NCBI GenBank assembly: GCA_963693365.1
Contig: CAVNZM010000014.1
Span: 6,386,001-6,450,000 of the forward strand
From: Amoebidium appalachense
Taxonomy: Eukaryota; Ichthyosporea
Length of the DNA: 64,000 bases
Direction: 5' to 3'
In this document: positions 37,860-51,262 of the stretch, in pieces
How positions within the stretch are numbered: position 1 is the stretch's first letter
Layout of the letters: each line of letters opens with the position of its first letter
Notes under the pieces: generated by a model
Told to the model about the DNA's origin: nothing
The model's input: only the letters and a program-made list of their open reading frames with translations
Database searches by the model: none
Position numbers and translations under genes: made by a program

Positions 37860-39640
37860 GTTGACGAATCAACTGCTGCTAAGGCCGATACTCTCCCGCA
37901 CGCGTGAGCCGCTGGCTTCTGGAAGCTCACGAGCTTTCATAAGTATATTATATATTTATGGGATTTTGTAATATATATTCATGCTTGCGGTTAAACTTAT
38001 TATTTGTGTGAATAATTGTTTCCCCACCAATGTACTAATGGCTATGCTTTTTTTTAGCATGGGCTCATGCCACCGAGTCAAAGAGGAAGATGGAATGCCG
38101 GGGCGTGAGTATTATCCTCCAATGAGAAGGAACTTTTGGGTTTGGCCTTCTCAGCATGTGATAAAATAGACAGAAAGAGGCGATCGATTCGCTAAGAATG
38201 CGAGGAGGGTAAATCTACCGAGATTACGTTTTCCTTCCGAATCCCACACAGACTGAGAATGACTGAGAATGCGGTTCAAGTCACGCGCCGGGTGTGGGGA
38301 CTCCTTTTGCTGTGATCTCTGAGCTGTATGTATGCCACAAGTAAGCATCAAGCAAATGGCTATGTAATAAAGAAGTAATAAGCAAGAGCTCTGGTATATG
38401 CCTGCTCATTTTTCTGCTATGGTGCACTGATAGTGCGCATTCATGAGTACTCCGACGTCGACTGATATGCGTTACCGCCTCACTGTCACCGGCGCGGGCG
38501 GCGGCGCAGTGCACACCTACAAAACTGTACCCTACCAAGCAATTGCAATTGCAAGGGGCACCGTTCAGACATTCAACATGTTAAGTTGGTGGCATTAAGC
38601 ACGTGGTGCTTGCAAATAATATTGTCTAAATATTTATTAATTTAAAACTCTTGAGTTTGCAATGTTTTTATGCATAAAGCTCTACCACGCTGTGGCTCAC
38701 AAAGCACATGTTACCATCGTGACTCGAACTTGATTGGCTACATGGTCACGGAGTATGAGCAGATAGAAATTCAGCTTTCGTCTTACATATCACATAGCAA
38801 TTGCATGGCATTCCTGCAACTATTTTCAGCGTGATATATGCCGAATCATTCCAAAAAGAAGGATACACACGGGTAGCGGTTTATATGTGCATTATTATAT
38901 TTCGCTCTTTAATTTTTTTCATACAAACTTTCCTTAGCCTTCTGCGTAGTAGTATGTAAAAACGCCAATCGTCATATCTACCAATCAGGTCCAGCCGACC
39001 CCCGCAGTGGCCGCATGATCTGTAATCCTGAACATTCGACAAAAACCCAGCTGCCATTCTAGAAGCAGTCTATCTAATATGCTAATCGTGCCTTTTATAG
39101 CTTTATACCATACCATAATTTTCTTTATATAATTTTTTTTTGATTACAAAGAACATTTGTCATTGTCAATTTGTTTTACTAATCAGTCGCCACCAGTGAG
39201 CATAGACAGTTTACGTAGCCGGTCGGAATTTATTTAGACACAAGCATCGGGTTTGATTGGCTCATGCAAGAATGCGCCTCGCATACCATTCCGTGACTCC
39301 CGTCACACCCACCCGTTCGTGACAGTGCCAAGCCCGCGCCCGGCGGATCGGAGCTGGGCCTACGTACCAGTCTGTGGCACGCGTGACCTCAGTGCACTAC
39401 AACGCATGCCGCAGCGCACACACCGTCCCTGGCCTATTCGCATCTGCGAATGGTGACGTCACCGACTTGTGGCGGACGAAAGAGTTTTGGCGGCGGATCA
39501 TGTAGCCTACGCCCGTACTACCGGGAGGATAATCATGATGATCACTACCCCTACCTTTCCCCATCTTTTTGTTAACGGTCTAAGTTACGTGCTTTGCTCC
39601 TGCATTTTCTGTATGTGAAGCCTAAGGATGTAAAAAAACA
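37860..39640. other. Unique AT-rich intergenic sequence
   Basis: Repeat-poor; no reading frame looks like a protein. GC-richer, CpG-containing sequence at about 39280-39500 includes the 12-bp palindrome GGTGACGTCACC at 39452-39463 (a CRE core) and could be a promoter, but no coding exon was found next to it. Confidence 0.5.
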
Positions 39641-39649
39641 AGCCGGGTG

Positions 39650-39653
39650 GGGA

Positions 39654-39691
<38 letters not shown>

Positions 39692-40308
39692 TAGTTTGTG
39701 TTTGCCCTGAGCACGACAAACTTTAAGGCACAGCTACCTTCTCACGGGTCATACTTTCGTCACCGTACCGCAGTGCCAGGTTTGGCTAACTTAAAACTAC
39801 ACAGGCTGAATGCTTGGATAGCCTTGCTAAACTTTTTTTTTTTTTTTTTGTTTTTTTTCCCTCACGGTTTTGGCAACTTGGGTGGAGGGGCTAAAGCAAA
39901 ACGAGCTTGGTCCGTTTCTTGACACAAGCCGTAGGCTCTATGTTCAACGGAAAATAGAAAGGAGGACAGAAACGCCTTTGCTGAAAACGCAGGAGGCCAC
40001 AATAGTGGCCAAGGAGGCTGGGGCTGCACAGCCTGCTTTCCTGTACCCCCCCCCCCCCCCCCCCCCCCCTCATCCCTGCGGAATCCTTACGTCCCCTAAG
40101 AGGAAGTACTTTTCCAGCACTGTGATTTCTTGGAGTCTTTTCTATTACCAGCCTCTCCCTTTTCCTTACACCGGCACCGTCAGCTTTCCCGCCTTGCACT
40201 GTACGCACACAAACACGCCTGTGCTCCGATGAAACCCGTAAGCGGAAACATGCAATACATAGACTTCAACACTGTGCATCTCCTCTTAAGATCTCGGGAC
40301 CCCCAGCA

Positions 40309-40342
<34 letters not shown>

Positions 40343-40604
40343 CCCCGTTCTCTCCCTTCCCCTTCAACCAGCACAACTTGAACTGTTACAGTTCCACTCC
40401 CCCGAACATGTTATGTTAGAATGTGCAGCAGCCAGCTGCTCGTCCGCAAGGCTCTCTATCCCTATTACTAGCTGCCCCCCCCCCCTCTCCCCCCGCCCCC
40501 GGGGCCCCAACCCCACAGAGAGAGAGAACGAGAGAAGACACTAAAGGAGACAATGATATAGAGACTCGAAAGGGAGGGAGAAGAGAGATAGATAGATAGA
40601 TAGA

Positions 40605-40670
<66 letters not shown>

Positions 40671-40678
40671 TGAGAGTC

Positions 40679-40774
<96 letters not shown>

Positions 40775-41236
40775 ACACAGACACTACTAAGAGGATCTAC
40801 GGTACCGGTATAGTGAGCTTGCAGTTTGCAAGTTCAACATACGTGGTGATGTCCACCCCCTCCCCCTCTCCCCCCCCCCCCCCCCCCCCCCCCCCCTCCC
40901 CCCCCCCACACACGCGCGGCTTGTCCTAGTATGGTCGTGTCCGGCAGTTTCAGGGGAATAGATGCACATAGCAAGCACAAGCTTTCTATGCGAACACTCG
41001 TACAGGTTATCTGAAAACCGTTTATCAGAAAGTTTCCGGCACAACCCCATCCTTCAACCACCCCGTCCCGACCCCTTCACTTTCTCTTGCCCCCTCTCCC
41101 TCCCCCAGGCTCAGCACACAGTGGCCGGCACACTACACACACACACGTACGCACACACACAAACTCACACACACAGGCACACAGGCACAGACACAAACAC
41201 ACACAAAGACACACACACACACATGCACACACTCTC

Positions 41237-41323
<87 letters not shown>

Positions 41324-41324
41324 C

Positions 41325-41380
<56 letters not shown>

Positions 41381-42000
41381 ACCCCCTCCCCCTTCACAAG
41401 CGTACACAGTGTAACGTTTTCCCGTACTACCTTATTGTTTTCCCCTTGATTTACATTCTCTGCTACTGTCATCCCTGTAGTTTAGTCCCGTGCGCATGTA
41501 CCTGTTTCCTATACATATAGGCCAGGGTGGTCAGGGCCCTCTTGCCTGTATGCCTGCCTTCAGCCCCCCCCCCCCCCCCTTTTCTTGTGCCCCCCTCCCC
41601 CCCCCCCCCCCCCCCCAAAAAAAAAAAAAAAAAAAAAGAACTTCTCCGTCCCCATAGTCTCCTTTTTTCTTCTTTCTCTTCAAGTTCTTTCCTCCTTTCC
41701 GCCTCCCCTCCCTTTCTTCTTCCTTCAAAGTTTCGCCCCGCCCCTTCTCTCCTCTCCGTCCCTACCTCCCTCCTTTCACCTTTCTCCACCTCCCGGCTCT
41801 ACGACTTGTTTACCTGCCTGCACATCTCTGTCTTTTTCCTTCGCTCTGTATGTCGCTCTCAATCTTTCTAAGTCCCTTTCTTTCTCCCTCCCACTTTTTC
41901 TACCCATGATATTGTCACAAAAAGGGTCCAACCGTGACATTACGCATGAGCATGTGCACAGGGCGCTACTTTAGGTCTGACAGGCTGGAACACATGACCT
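39650..42000. repeat. Repeat-rich intergenic block
   Basis: G-run at 39657-39690, C-runs at 40046-40068 and 40310-40340, (GA)n at 40606-40664 and 40690-40772, C-run at 40870-40907, CA array at 41200-41320 joined to C-run at 41329-41381, and C/A runs at 41594-41637. No gene is supported. Confidence 0.8.
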
Positions 42001-43095
42001 ATGTAGGGTGGCTAAGCCGCTGGGCGCTTTGGTGTAACAAAGAGCCTTCTATAAGTACTTTATACAGTTTATAGCTTGTTAGAAATATACGCGCAGTACT
42101 AGTCATGAGAAAGTCTACAAAAAAGTTAAGAAGCAAAGAAGTTGAACAGTATAGTGTGTGGGCCTGCCGCGTACATATGTACTTTTGGCGGTGCGCGGCA
42201 AGGCTTCGTCCGCCAAAAGTCCTTGGCCGGGCGGTCAATCGATCGGTCGCAGATGCCACATTGGTCTGCCTGCCTGGCAGTGCCTGCTAGCACCACAGTG
42301 TACTATGTACATGTACAAACACGCACCGCAAGGCGCTCACTGGGCTAGGCTGGTTGCAACACTGTACAGTGCACTGTATACGTATGCTCACGGTATGCGC
42401 TCAGGCCTGAGACCGTCTGGATTTTTGCATGGAATCCCTTAAGCTTGAGTCCTGGGCTGTGAACATGTATGCATGCACATGTACACCTGCCCCTCTCTGC
42501 CTCCTCTTCATACATGCGTCCTTAGTCCTGCAAGTGATCATCATGAGTGCCATCGCGGCAACAGGTACCGGCCGTGGCACAGTTTGCCAAGCTAGCCCTC
42601 ATTTTTAGACTTCTTAGTACTACCGGGATTTCGAAATCCTACTGTAAAAGTCATCATGCCATGCTGCACCATTTTTAACTAGCCCCACTCCTTAATATTA
42701 GTTATGCCTGTGTATCTACAGCGTACCTAATATATACTAGACTAATAAATCTGCATTTTGGCCTCCGTCGGTGCTTTCCCCTGCGACAGGTGCTCTGCCT
42801 GCATATATTTTGCTTCGCACCACAAGTTAGTTGCCGGATCCTTCGCATGCGCACACGTCGTACAGATGGCTCCCCGATCAGCTAATATTAGAGATCTCAA
42901 GCGGTATGTACATGTGCCACGTGAGCACATGCACTGATGATCATTGAAGTGTGGCCGTAGTCTTTGTGTGTCTGCCCATCGGCCACACTTCAGAGTTGAC
43001 TGAGGAGACCGGCACGCGTACTTGATATGTAGACAGTTTATCATGAACAATCATGATCGACACTGCCATCCGTTTAAAGTGTCAGTCCTGCAAAG
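42001..43095. other. Unique intergenic sequence without a recognised gene
   Basis: Normal-complexity sequence of about 1.1 kb. Short open frames exist on both strands but none resembles a known family or has convincing splice signals. Confidence 0.5.
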
Positions 43096-43115
43096 TACGT
43101 ACAGACAGCCTAGCT

Positions 43116-43234
43116 TCCCCCCCCCCCCCCTCCCCCCCCCCCCCCCCCCTCCCCCGGGCCCCCCATGCGCTACCCTCGAGCTCCCCTTCCCCAACGCGTG
43201 AGGGCCGCGCTTCCCCAATCATCCTCCTCCCCCC

Positions 43235-43269
<35 letters not shown>

Positions 43270-44202
43270 ACCCACCCACCCTATACCCCTCCCCCCACCC
43301 CCTCCCCCCACCCCCTCCCCCCACCCCCCCGTCGAGTCCCCGGACCCGCCCCTTCGAGTGAATCTTCTCCGGATATGATATCGATGATATGACCAGCGTA
43401 CTGCCTGAGCAACCTGTACATACATATGAACCAGCTACTGAGCTATCTATACCTTGGGCCTGGCAACGCCTGTCCAGGCTGTCGGCCGTTCGAATTCCGA
43501 CATCGACAACCAGCCTGGATACTGAGTAACTCGTTGATTAAAAGTGTCCTACAGTAGTAGTCATCCAAGATGATGCCTGGCTTAAAACTTAGTTTTATTG
43601 GTAACGTCTTACTTCGCACTCGGCTCACACTGCCAAATATGCAACCCCATGGGTGAACTGAACACATACATTTGTTTGCACATCGATATCTGACGAACTA
43701 ATACTGATTGCATGGCCATCAGATTCGGGCTGTGTGCTCGATGACACTTGAAGACCGTGTTGAATTTCTCGTTTTCCTCATATGGCATATGGTGTCTGAT
43801 TGTAGTGTTTGTTTCCCAATATTTGTATAAAGTCACTTACCCTTGGAACTCAACATTTGAGTGTGTATGTACTCGACCGTCGTCTTTTGAGATATCTGGG
43901 ATATCTCTTTTTTCATGTCCAACGAGAACATCAATAAAGTCATTATATAAAATAAAAAAATTGAATTACTCACACGAAGACTCGTTGACAACCATAAAAA
44001 GGGCTGAAACCTTCCGACTCGTTGAAACCTTCGACTCGACCCTCCGGTCCCGCCCCCCCCCCCCCCCCCCCCCCCGTCGAGCTCCCCCTTAGGCCTTCCC
44101 CGCAAACCCCCCCATTTCCCACCCAATCAAAAACTGCGGAAGAAGCAGCCTGTGGGGGAGGCCCGGGTGTACAGAGAGGCCCCGGGGGTGTTTTTTTTTT
44201 CC

Positions 44203-44236
<34 letters not shown>

Positions 44237-45295
44237 GAACTGAAAAGCTGGTTTTGGGAGGAAGCCTGATATACACACTTTGACTTCGGAAGACTTAAGT
44301 TCCATCAAATTTAAATACTCCCTCGATAGCTGTAGCTACAAGGAAATTCAATCCTCCTTCTGCTTTACTTCTTCGAATTCTCTTTGTCCCTGTATTCTCA
44401 TATGTCTCATTATCTGACTCTCTTCTTTCTCATCTTGCCCCAGTGCCCCCCCCCCCCCCCCCCCCTTCCCCTTCCTCCCCCCCCCCCCCCCTCCTTACCC
44501 CCGGGGACCGGGCTCTCCCCCTCCCCCCTCTTCTCATTTAAATTTCTCTCACTCTCTTCTCTTTTTTTCAGATTTTCTCGGTCTAGTCTCTCTCCCCCTC
44601 CCCCCCCCCCCCCCCTTCCCCTCTCCTCCCCCCCCCCTCCCCCCCCCCTTCTCTCTCTCCCTCTCTCCCTCCCTCCCTCCTTCCCTCCCTCCCCTCCTTA
44701 CCCCCCCCCCCCCGTCTCTCCGGCCTTCGCTCTCTCTCTCTCTCCCCCCCCCCCCCCCCCCATCCCCTCCCCCGGCCACGCCCCTTCCCCCCCTCTCTTC
44801 TCTCTCTCCCTTCCCCCCCCCCCCCCCCCCCCCCCTGCAGCCCCCCTTCTTTCTTTCGCCCCCTCTCCCCCCTCCCCGTTCTCTCTCTCTCTAGTGCTCT
44901 CTCCATGTCTCTCTACCCTCTCTTTCTCCCCCCCCCCCCCCCCTCTCCTCCCCCCCCCCCCCTCCCCCCCCTTTTCCCCTCCCTCATCCCAATCCCGTCA
45001 CCCACACATGCCCTCCCTCCAATTCCTCTCCCCCTCAGCTCTCGACACTGCCCCCCCTCCCTCCCCCCCCCCCCCCCCCCCCCCCCCCCTCCCCCCCTCC
45101 ATCCCTCCCAATCTTTGCTCTCCATATCGACCGAGTTTCTCTGTCTCGCTCGAACACATAATCAGCACTCACCCATCCTTGGCAAATGGGTGATCCCCCC
45201 CCCCCCCCCCGCCCCCCTCCCCGCCCCCTTCTCTCCCCCCCACCCCCCCCCCCCCCCCCCCCCCCCCACCCCCCCCCCCCCTTCCCCTCTGCGCT
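43116..45295. repeat. C-rich and pyrimidine blocks with a unique island
   Basis: C-rich at 43116-43330; unique at 43370-44040; C-run 44053-44075; G-run 44204-44234; then 44440-45290 is almost pure pyrimidine on the plus strand, with many C-runs and CTCT stretches. Confidence 0.8.
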
Positions 45296-45873
45296 GATTA
45301 CATGTTTGGTGGGCTTCAACCGCCGGTGTGATAGGCCAAAAATCACGAAAAACAAAGTGTGTCGTCTCGTAGAAGGTACATATTTGGTTCTGTTAAGGTG
45401 ACTTTAAATTCACAGGTAAATGATTCTACAGGAGAGTTACAGAAAGAATTCTGGAGTTGTTATTGTCATGATCGAATTAAGGAGCTAATATTAGAAACAC
45501 CACCCCACAGTCCTAATGGGAGTGAGTGCTTAAGCGGTCACAAGTCAGGTTACATGTATTAGGTCAGTTCGGCTCGAATCGGATTGTGTTTTATGGGTCG
45601 GGTTGAGAGGGTCGGGTCGGGTGGACAATCAAAATCACGGTTCTGTGACCATTGAAGAGCAAAAGAACGAAGACTTGTTGAACTTCAAATCAAACCTTTG
45701 GTGCATTTGCCCTCTTCTTTAAAAGGTAGCGAGAAAATGACAATTAGGTCACTTTTAGGCCTGACACTTGATTTGGACAGTGTGGCAGGGATCCCTCTGG
45801 CCCTTGGGGAGAAGAGGAGGAGGATGGGTGGGAGCTGTGTGTGTGCCACGGTGTGTGTGTGTGTGTGGGTGTG

Positions 45874-45941
<68 letters not shown>

Positions 45942-46267
45942 TTTTTGGGGGGGGGGGGGGGGGGGGGGGTGGCAGAGGAAGGGGGGAGGGAGGGAGAGGC
46001 GGGGGGTGAGGGGGGGGGGGTGAGGGGGGGATGGGTGGGTGGGTGGGTGGGTGGGGGGGGGGGAGGAGGGGGGGGGAGTAGGAGTTGGCTGTTAGAAGAC
46101 ACTCGCTTATCAATTTAGTAACAACGTGTGTTGTGACGAGCATGGGTCCCCTTAGAGTGCCTGTCCACACAGAAGATCCTACATTTTTGAGGGGTGCCAT
46201 ACATTCCAATGCATGCATGAGGCTGTAGCCGTCCCCACAAACTTAGCTGCACTGCCCCGCACAGAAG

Positions 46268-46301
<34 letters not shown>

Positions 46302-46428
46302 GAGGAAGGGGGGGGGGGGGGGGGAGGGCTATAGACGGCAAGTTGGTGTGTGGGTGGTCTCCTTGGCTGGTGGCTGCGGTGTTCAGTGGCTCACTCTGTG
46401 CTAGCGTAAATTTTTTTTTTTTTTGGGT

Positions 46429-46469
<41 letters not shown>

Positions 46470-46522
46470 TGGGGCGGGGAGAGGGATGGGCGAGTAGTTG
46501 GGTGGGTGGGTGAGGGGCGGGG

Positions 46523-46558
<36 letters not shown>

Positions 46559-46674
46559 GGCCAAAGGGGGGATGGGAGGAAGGGGGGGGGCTGTGTATGT
46601 TAGGAGTTGTATTAAACTGTGTATTCAGGCATGTGCAGTACTGCCAGTGAACACATGTGAGCTCGGAACAACCC

Positions 46675-46709
<35 letters not shown>

Positions 46710-47888
46710 AACCACACACACATACCCAACAAACACCGACCTTTTTTCAGAAAAGAGGAGAAGGGGTGGATGGGTGGCTGCACCCGTGTGTGAGGGGAGG
46801 GAGGGGGGGGAGGGGCTGGAGGAGGGGGAGGAGGTTGAGGGAGGCTTCTCAAACAAATTTATCCCCGAAAAGCCCGTCAAGTCTGTAGAAGTTTGTCAAA
46901 ATGTCATTTGTCGGAATCTTGTGCGAGGACAGGGCTATCTTGTGTACGGACGATTTGGCGCGGAGCGGCTCTGTGATTCCCCATCCTCCCTTCCTCCTCC
47001 CCCCCCCCCCCCTCTTCTCCCCCCCCCTCTTCTCCCCCCCCCCCCCTCTTCTCCCCCCCCCCCTCTTCTCCCCCCCCCCCCCCCCCTCTTCTCCCCCCCC
47101 CCCCCCTCTTCTCCCCCCCCCCCCTCTTCTCCCCCTCCTCTCCCCGGGGTGGGTCCACCCACCACCCACTTCTCTTAACCACATATCCCAAACTGGGAGG
47201 GTAACACCGGGTACTAGTTTCTTAATGTGAATCTTCAGCTCTGTTCACAGCGCAGTTAGATTGATGCCTTTTGCTCCCAGCCACATACTTCCGGCACTTA
47301 AAATAGATTTCATTGACCGGGGCAAAAGATATCCGATAAGGATAGATTTACTGGTATATCCGAAAGCATTTTCTGATATTTAATGTTTATAGAACATAGG
47401 ACATAGACAAACACGACATTATGAAGCAACGCAACACAAATGTGCACACGACATGCTTAGTAGATACGGTGATACGGAAGCATTCTATACACTGAGCGAC
47501 ACATGTACAATAAGCGAAATAAACATCTAGGGATCTCGCCCAAATATGGCGCCCATATATGGCTAATAAACTGTACACTCATGAAATGTCTGCTGAAATA
47601 TAAAACCGAAGAGATGATCATATTCGCGCATTGCCTACATCATTTGAGATTGAGATAATGGAAGTATTGACATACAGTCAATGCTGTAATATTCGCCTTA
47701 CGCTGGCCTACATTTCCCACCTCGTGACTTCTCCCCCCTCCCCCCCCTTCCCCCGCACACTCCACCACCAGTAGCAGCTCCCCCCGTCCCCCCCCCCCCC
47801 CCCCCCCTCCCCCTCTCCCCCTTCTCAGACATGCGCCCACACGTGCGCACACATACACACGCACACACACACTCGTGCACACACACAC

Positions 47889-47932
<44 letters not shown>

Positions 47933-47947
47933 GGACACACAGACACA

Positions 47948-48044
<97 letters not shown>

Positions 48045-48061
48045 GGACACACAGACACACA

Positions 48062-48105
<44 letters not shown>

Positions 48106-48786
48106 GATGTGCGCATGCACGTGTAGTGTGTGGGTTTGTATGTGTGTGAGTGTTCGTTTTTTTTGTTTGTTTGTTTGGGGGGGGAACAGGGCAGGGGGAG
48201 GGGGAGGGGGTTGAGCGGCAGGACGGAGGAGGGGGGGGGGGGGGGTTTGACCCCACATGTATGATGCGCCAGAAAGAATTGAAGTTTACAGAGTCTTAAG
48301 ACTCAAAATTCATTCAGAAGGCAGCCAACCAGTGGCCTGCACCATATTTCGCTTAAATTTTAACCGCATGTCATCATTGAAATTCATACACTACTTCAAC
48401 ATTAAAATACAGTTACACATGGAAGGAAGTCCATGTAACCCCCTCCCCCCCTTCCCCCCCCCCCCCCCCCCCCTCCCCCCCCCCCTCCCCCCTTTCTCCC
48501 TCTCTTTCGAATGGTAAAGGTTCGATCGCATCGTTCTATATACAAATGCTGTACATTTCCTCTGAATACTTTTATCAAAAAAAATTTAAAATAAGGCCAT
48601 TCTATTGGCTCATGTTCTTTTAGTCTAATCACTATTGGCGATGTGCCGTTTCAGTCCCTATTGATATCCCAAGGACGTAAAAGACCACAAAGACTGTGTC
48701 GCCGCCCAAAGAAAGAATGTCCTAGGAGATCATGTCATTACGCCTGTGACCGAATATGCCCGAGGGGTATTTATCCCCTCCCCACC

Positions 48787-48863
<77 letters not shown>

Positions 48864-48967
48864 TGCGCGTGCGCGCGTGCGCGTGCAAGTGTGTGCTTGC
48901 ATGTGTGAATGTGTGCGCACATGTGTGTCTGTGTGTGCGTGTGTGTGCATTGTATGTAAGTGTAAAT
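45296..48967. repeat. Intergenic block with long G-runs and a pyrimidine minisatellite
   Basis: Unique at 45296-45840 and 47180-47730. GT array at 45874-45939 and G-runs at 45945-45968, 46270-46323, 46427-46468 and 46525-46557. A minisatellite of about eight CTCTTCTC plus C-run units lies at 46996-47140. CA arrays are at 47905-47998 and 48004-48043, then (CACG)n at 48058-48106. A GT array runs 48790-48860. No gene is supported. Confidence 0.75.
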
Positions 48968-50000
48968 CTAGGGAGTACGTGGCATCATGTGGTGTGAAGT
49001 TGTGGGTGCCAAAGCAAGCATCCTCTCAACCCGATGCACCTCCTCCGAATTCATAAAAACCCCCAAACCCTGGTCGGAAATTGGGTCGAAGTCCCTTTCC
49101 TCCCTCATAGCCGCCTGCAATTCCGGGTGTCCGATTGTTGCACCCCCCCTGGAGGAAAGTCTAAATTCGACTGGCTGCCGTCGTACCCCGCGAGTATACA
49201 AACTGTCGTTTGAAAGTTCGTATAGGTCACCCCTTTCCGATAAATCCGACCTGCTCCCGCTAATGGGCTTCAGGAAATTCTGAAAAGTGGACATACTCCT
49301 TGGGGTAAGGGACTGCTTTGAAACCCCCCTAATTTCAGGGTAGTCCGTGGGGTTGTTTATGTCTCCCTGGCTGCGCGTCGGTTTCAGTTTTCGAACGGAC
49401 AAACGGGTACTTGAGGAGGTGTTCCCCCTACACTCTTCGGAAATCTCGTTGTGAATTTTCACGTCGATAGGCCCGATTGCCGATTGCGTACGATAAATGG
49501 GTCGTCCGGATATCATGGGAGACACGGTCGGTTCTGGGGGTGCCGGAGTAGACACAGGTGTGGGGGTCTGCCTAATGTTCGGTGAATTTTCGGGCAATTT
49601 TCGTTCACGCGCTGGTGCTGATGTCTTATTTATTGGGGGTACAGTATCGAGAAAACTTGAAAGTGACATCATTTCGTCCGAAGCCTCTACCAACGGGGGA
49701 TTTACCTCGTTGAGAAATCCGGAAAGCGACATCAATTCACTGGAACTGCTCCGAATTTGCAGGGGGGGGGGTTGTTGTGTGGGCAGGACAGGGTCACTTG
49801 ATGCTTTTGAAGAGGGGCCCATGCCTGGAAGGGAGGCTCTGCGGACAATATTTCGCAAAATTTGTGGAATTCGGTGACGGAACTCCCCCGGAGCTGTGGA
49901 ACGACGTGGTCTACCCTTTGGTTTCCTGTTTTTTTGAAAGATCAAAAAACCGTTAGTTTCTGAGTCATCTTCTCTATTCCAAGGCTACAATGACCCCCAG

Positions 50001-50032
<32 letters not shown>

Positions 50033-50145
50033 TTCCCCGCGGCCAAATCCCCCCCCCCCCCCCCCCCCAACCTCCTTTCTCTGGGGGTTCGTGGTTGAAG
50101 CACCCCTCCCCCTCCCCCCCCTCTTCCTCCAGCCTCCCCCCCCCT

Positions 50146-50177
<32 letters not shown>

Positions 50178-50458
50178 CTTTTGTTTTTTTTACAATCACA
50201 TCCACCCCAACTCGCGAATACCTACATATGTGCCGGAGTATTAAAGAAGGGATGGTTGGCTTTCATGCGTATGTGATCACTCAGCGAGTTGCGAGTGACA
50301 TTATGCGCAGCTGTGTGTTCTGCTGCTATTTGTGTGTCCACACACACGTACCTGTGGACATGTCCGTGTACGTGTGTGCATGTGTGTGTGTGTGCATGTG
50401 TGTGCATGTGTGTGTGTGCGAACACATATTTTTTTTTTCGCGATTGTGTGTTTTTTTT

Positions 50459-50508
<50 letters not shown>

Positions 50509-51163
50509 GGGGGGGGGGGGGAGGGGGGAGGGGGGGGGGGGGATTCCTACCTTTTAGATGGGTTTGCCTCCTCTGTTTTTGCCGCTGAAGCAGCCACCTG
50601 ACTGAGAAGACCCGAAACACTGCCCATGGGGGGTGCCTTTGCGTAAATCATGCCGGCACTACCTCTCCGTGTTGGTGCAGCATCCGAAATGTTCCGTGTG
50701 ACGGGGGGTTTCAAAGCGGTTTGGTCGCATTCGGGATAGGTTTGCAGGCTGGGGGCCGATACATTATTCAGCAGATAGGGAATGCTTATTGCTTCACGCA
50801 TTCCTTGGAGGGGCTCATATTCGTCTTTGCAGGCTTTGTAACCCCGTTTTTCCAACGCCGGCATGTCCGCCGAGATTTCTGGTGCTATAGGAGAGTAGAT
50901 TGCCGCGTTTTTAGTGTTCATGTTGTCTTTCCGACACGCGTTCACACCTTCACAGGCCAAATCATCACCTGCTATCGATTGGTTGGATTTAAAGCGGTGT
51001 TGGTGGTTGAGCAGGGCTACCTCATAGTTGAAGTTTGGAGAAGAAACAGGTCTGCAGGGGAAAGGGAGGGAAATGTTGAGAAAAATTGGCATGCAAATTT
51101 TCGACGTAGTGTAGGCTTTGCAAGAAACGGACGTGCCCGGGTGAGTGAGTGAATGAGTGTTTC

Positions 51164-51262
<99 letters not shown>

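Noticed and set aside
44384-45193. A 269-residue Pro/Ser-rich frame
   Set aside because: It is pyrimidine-rich low-complexity DNA; the opposite strand is open too, with Gly/Arg/Glu, and there is no recognisable domain.
46850-46990. Frame with FSNKFIPEKPVKSVEVCQNV considered as an exon
   Set aside because: It runs straight into the CTCTTCTC minisatellite, shows no known domain, and clear splice signals are lacking.
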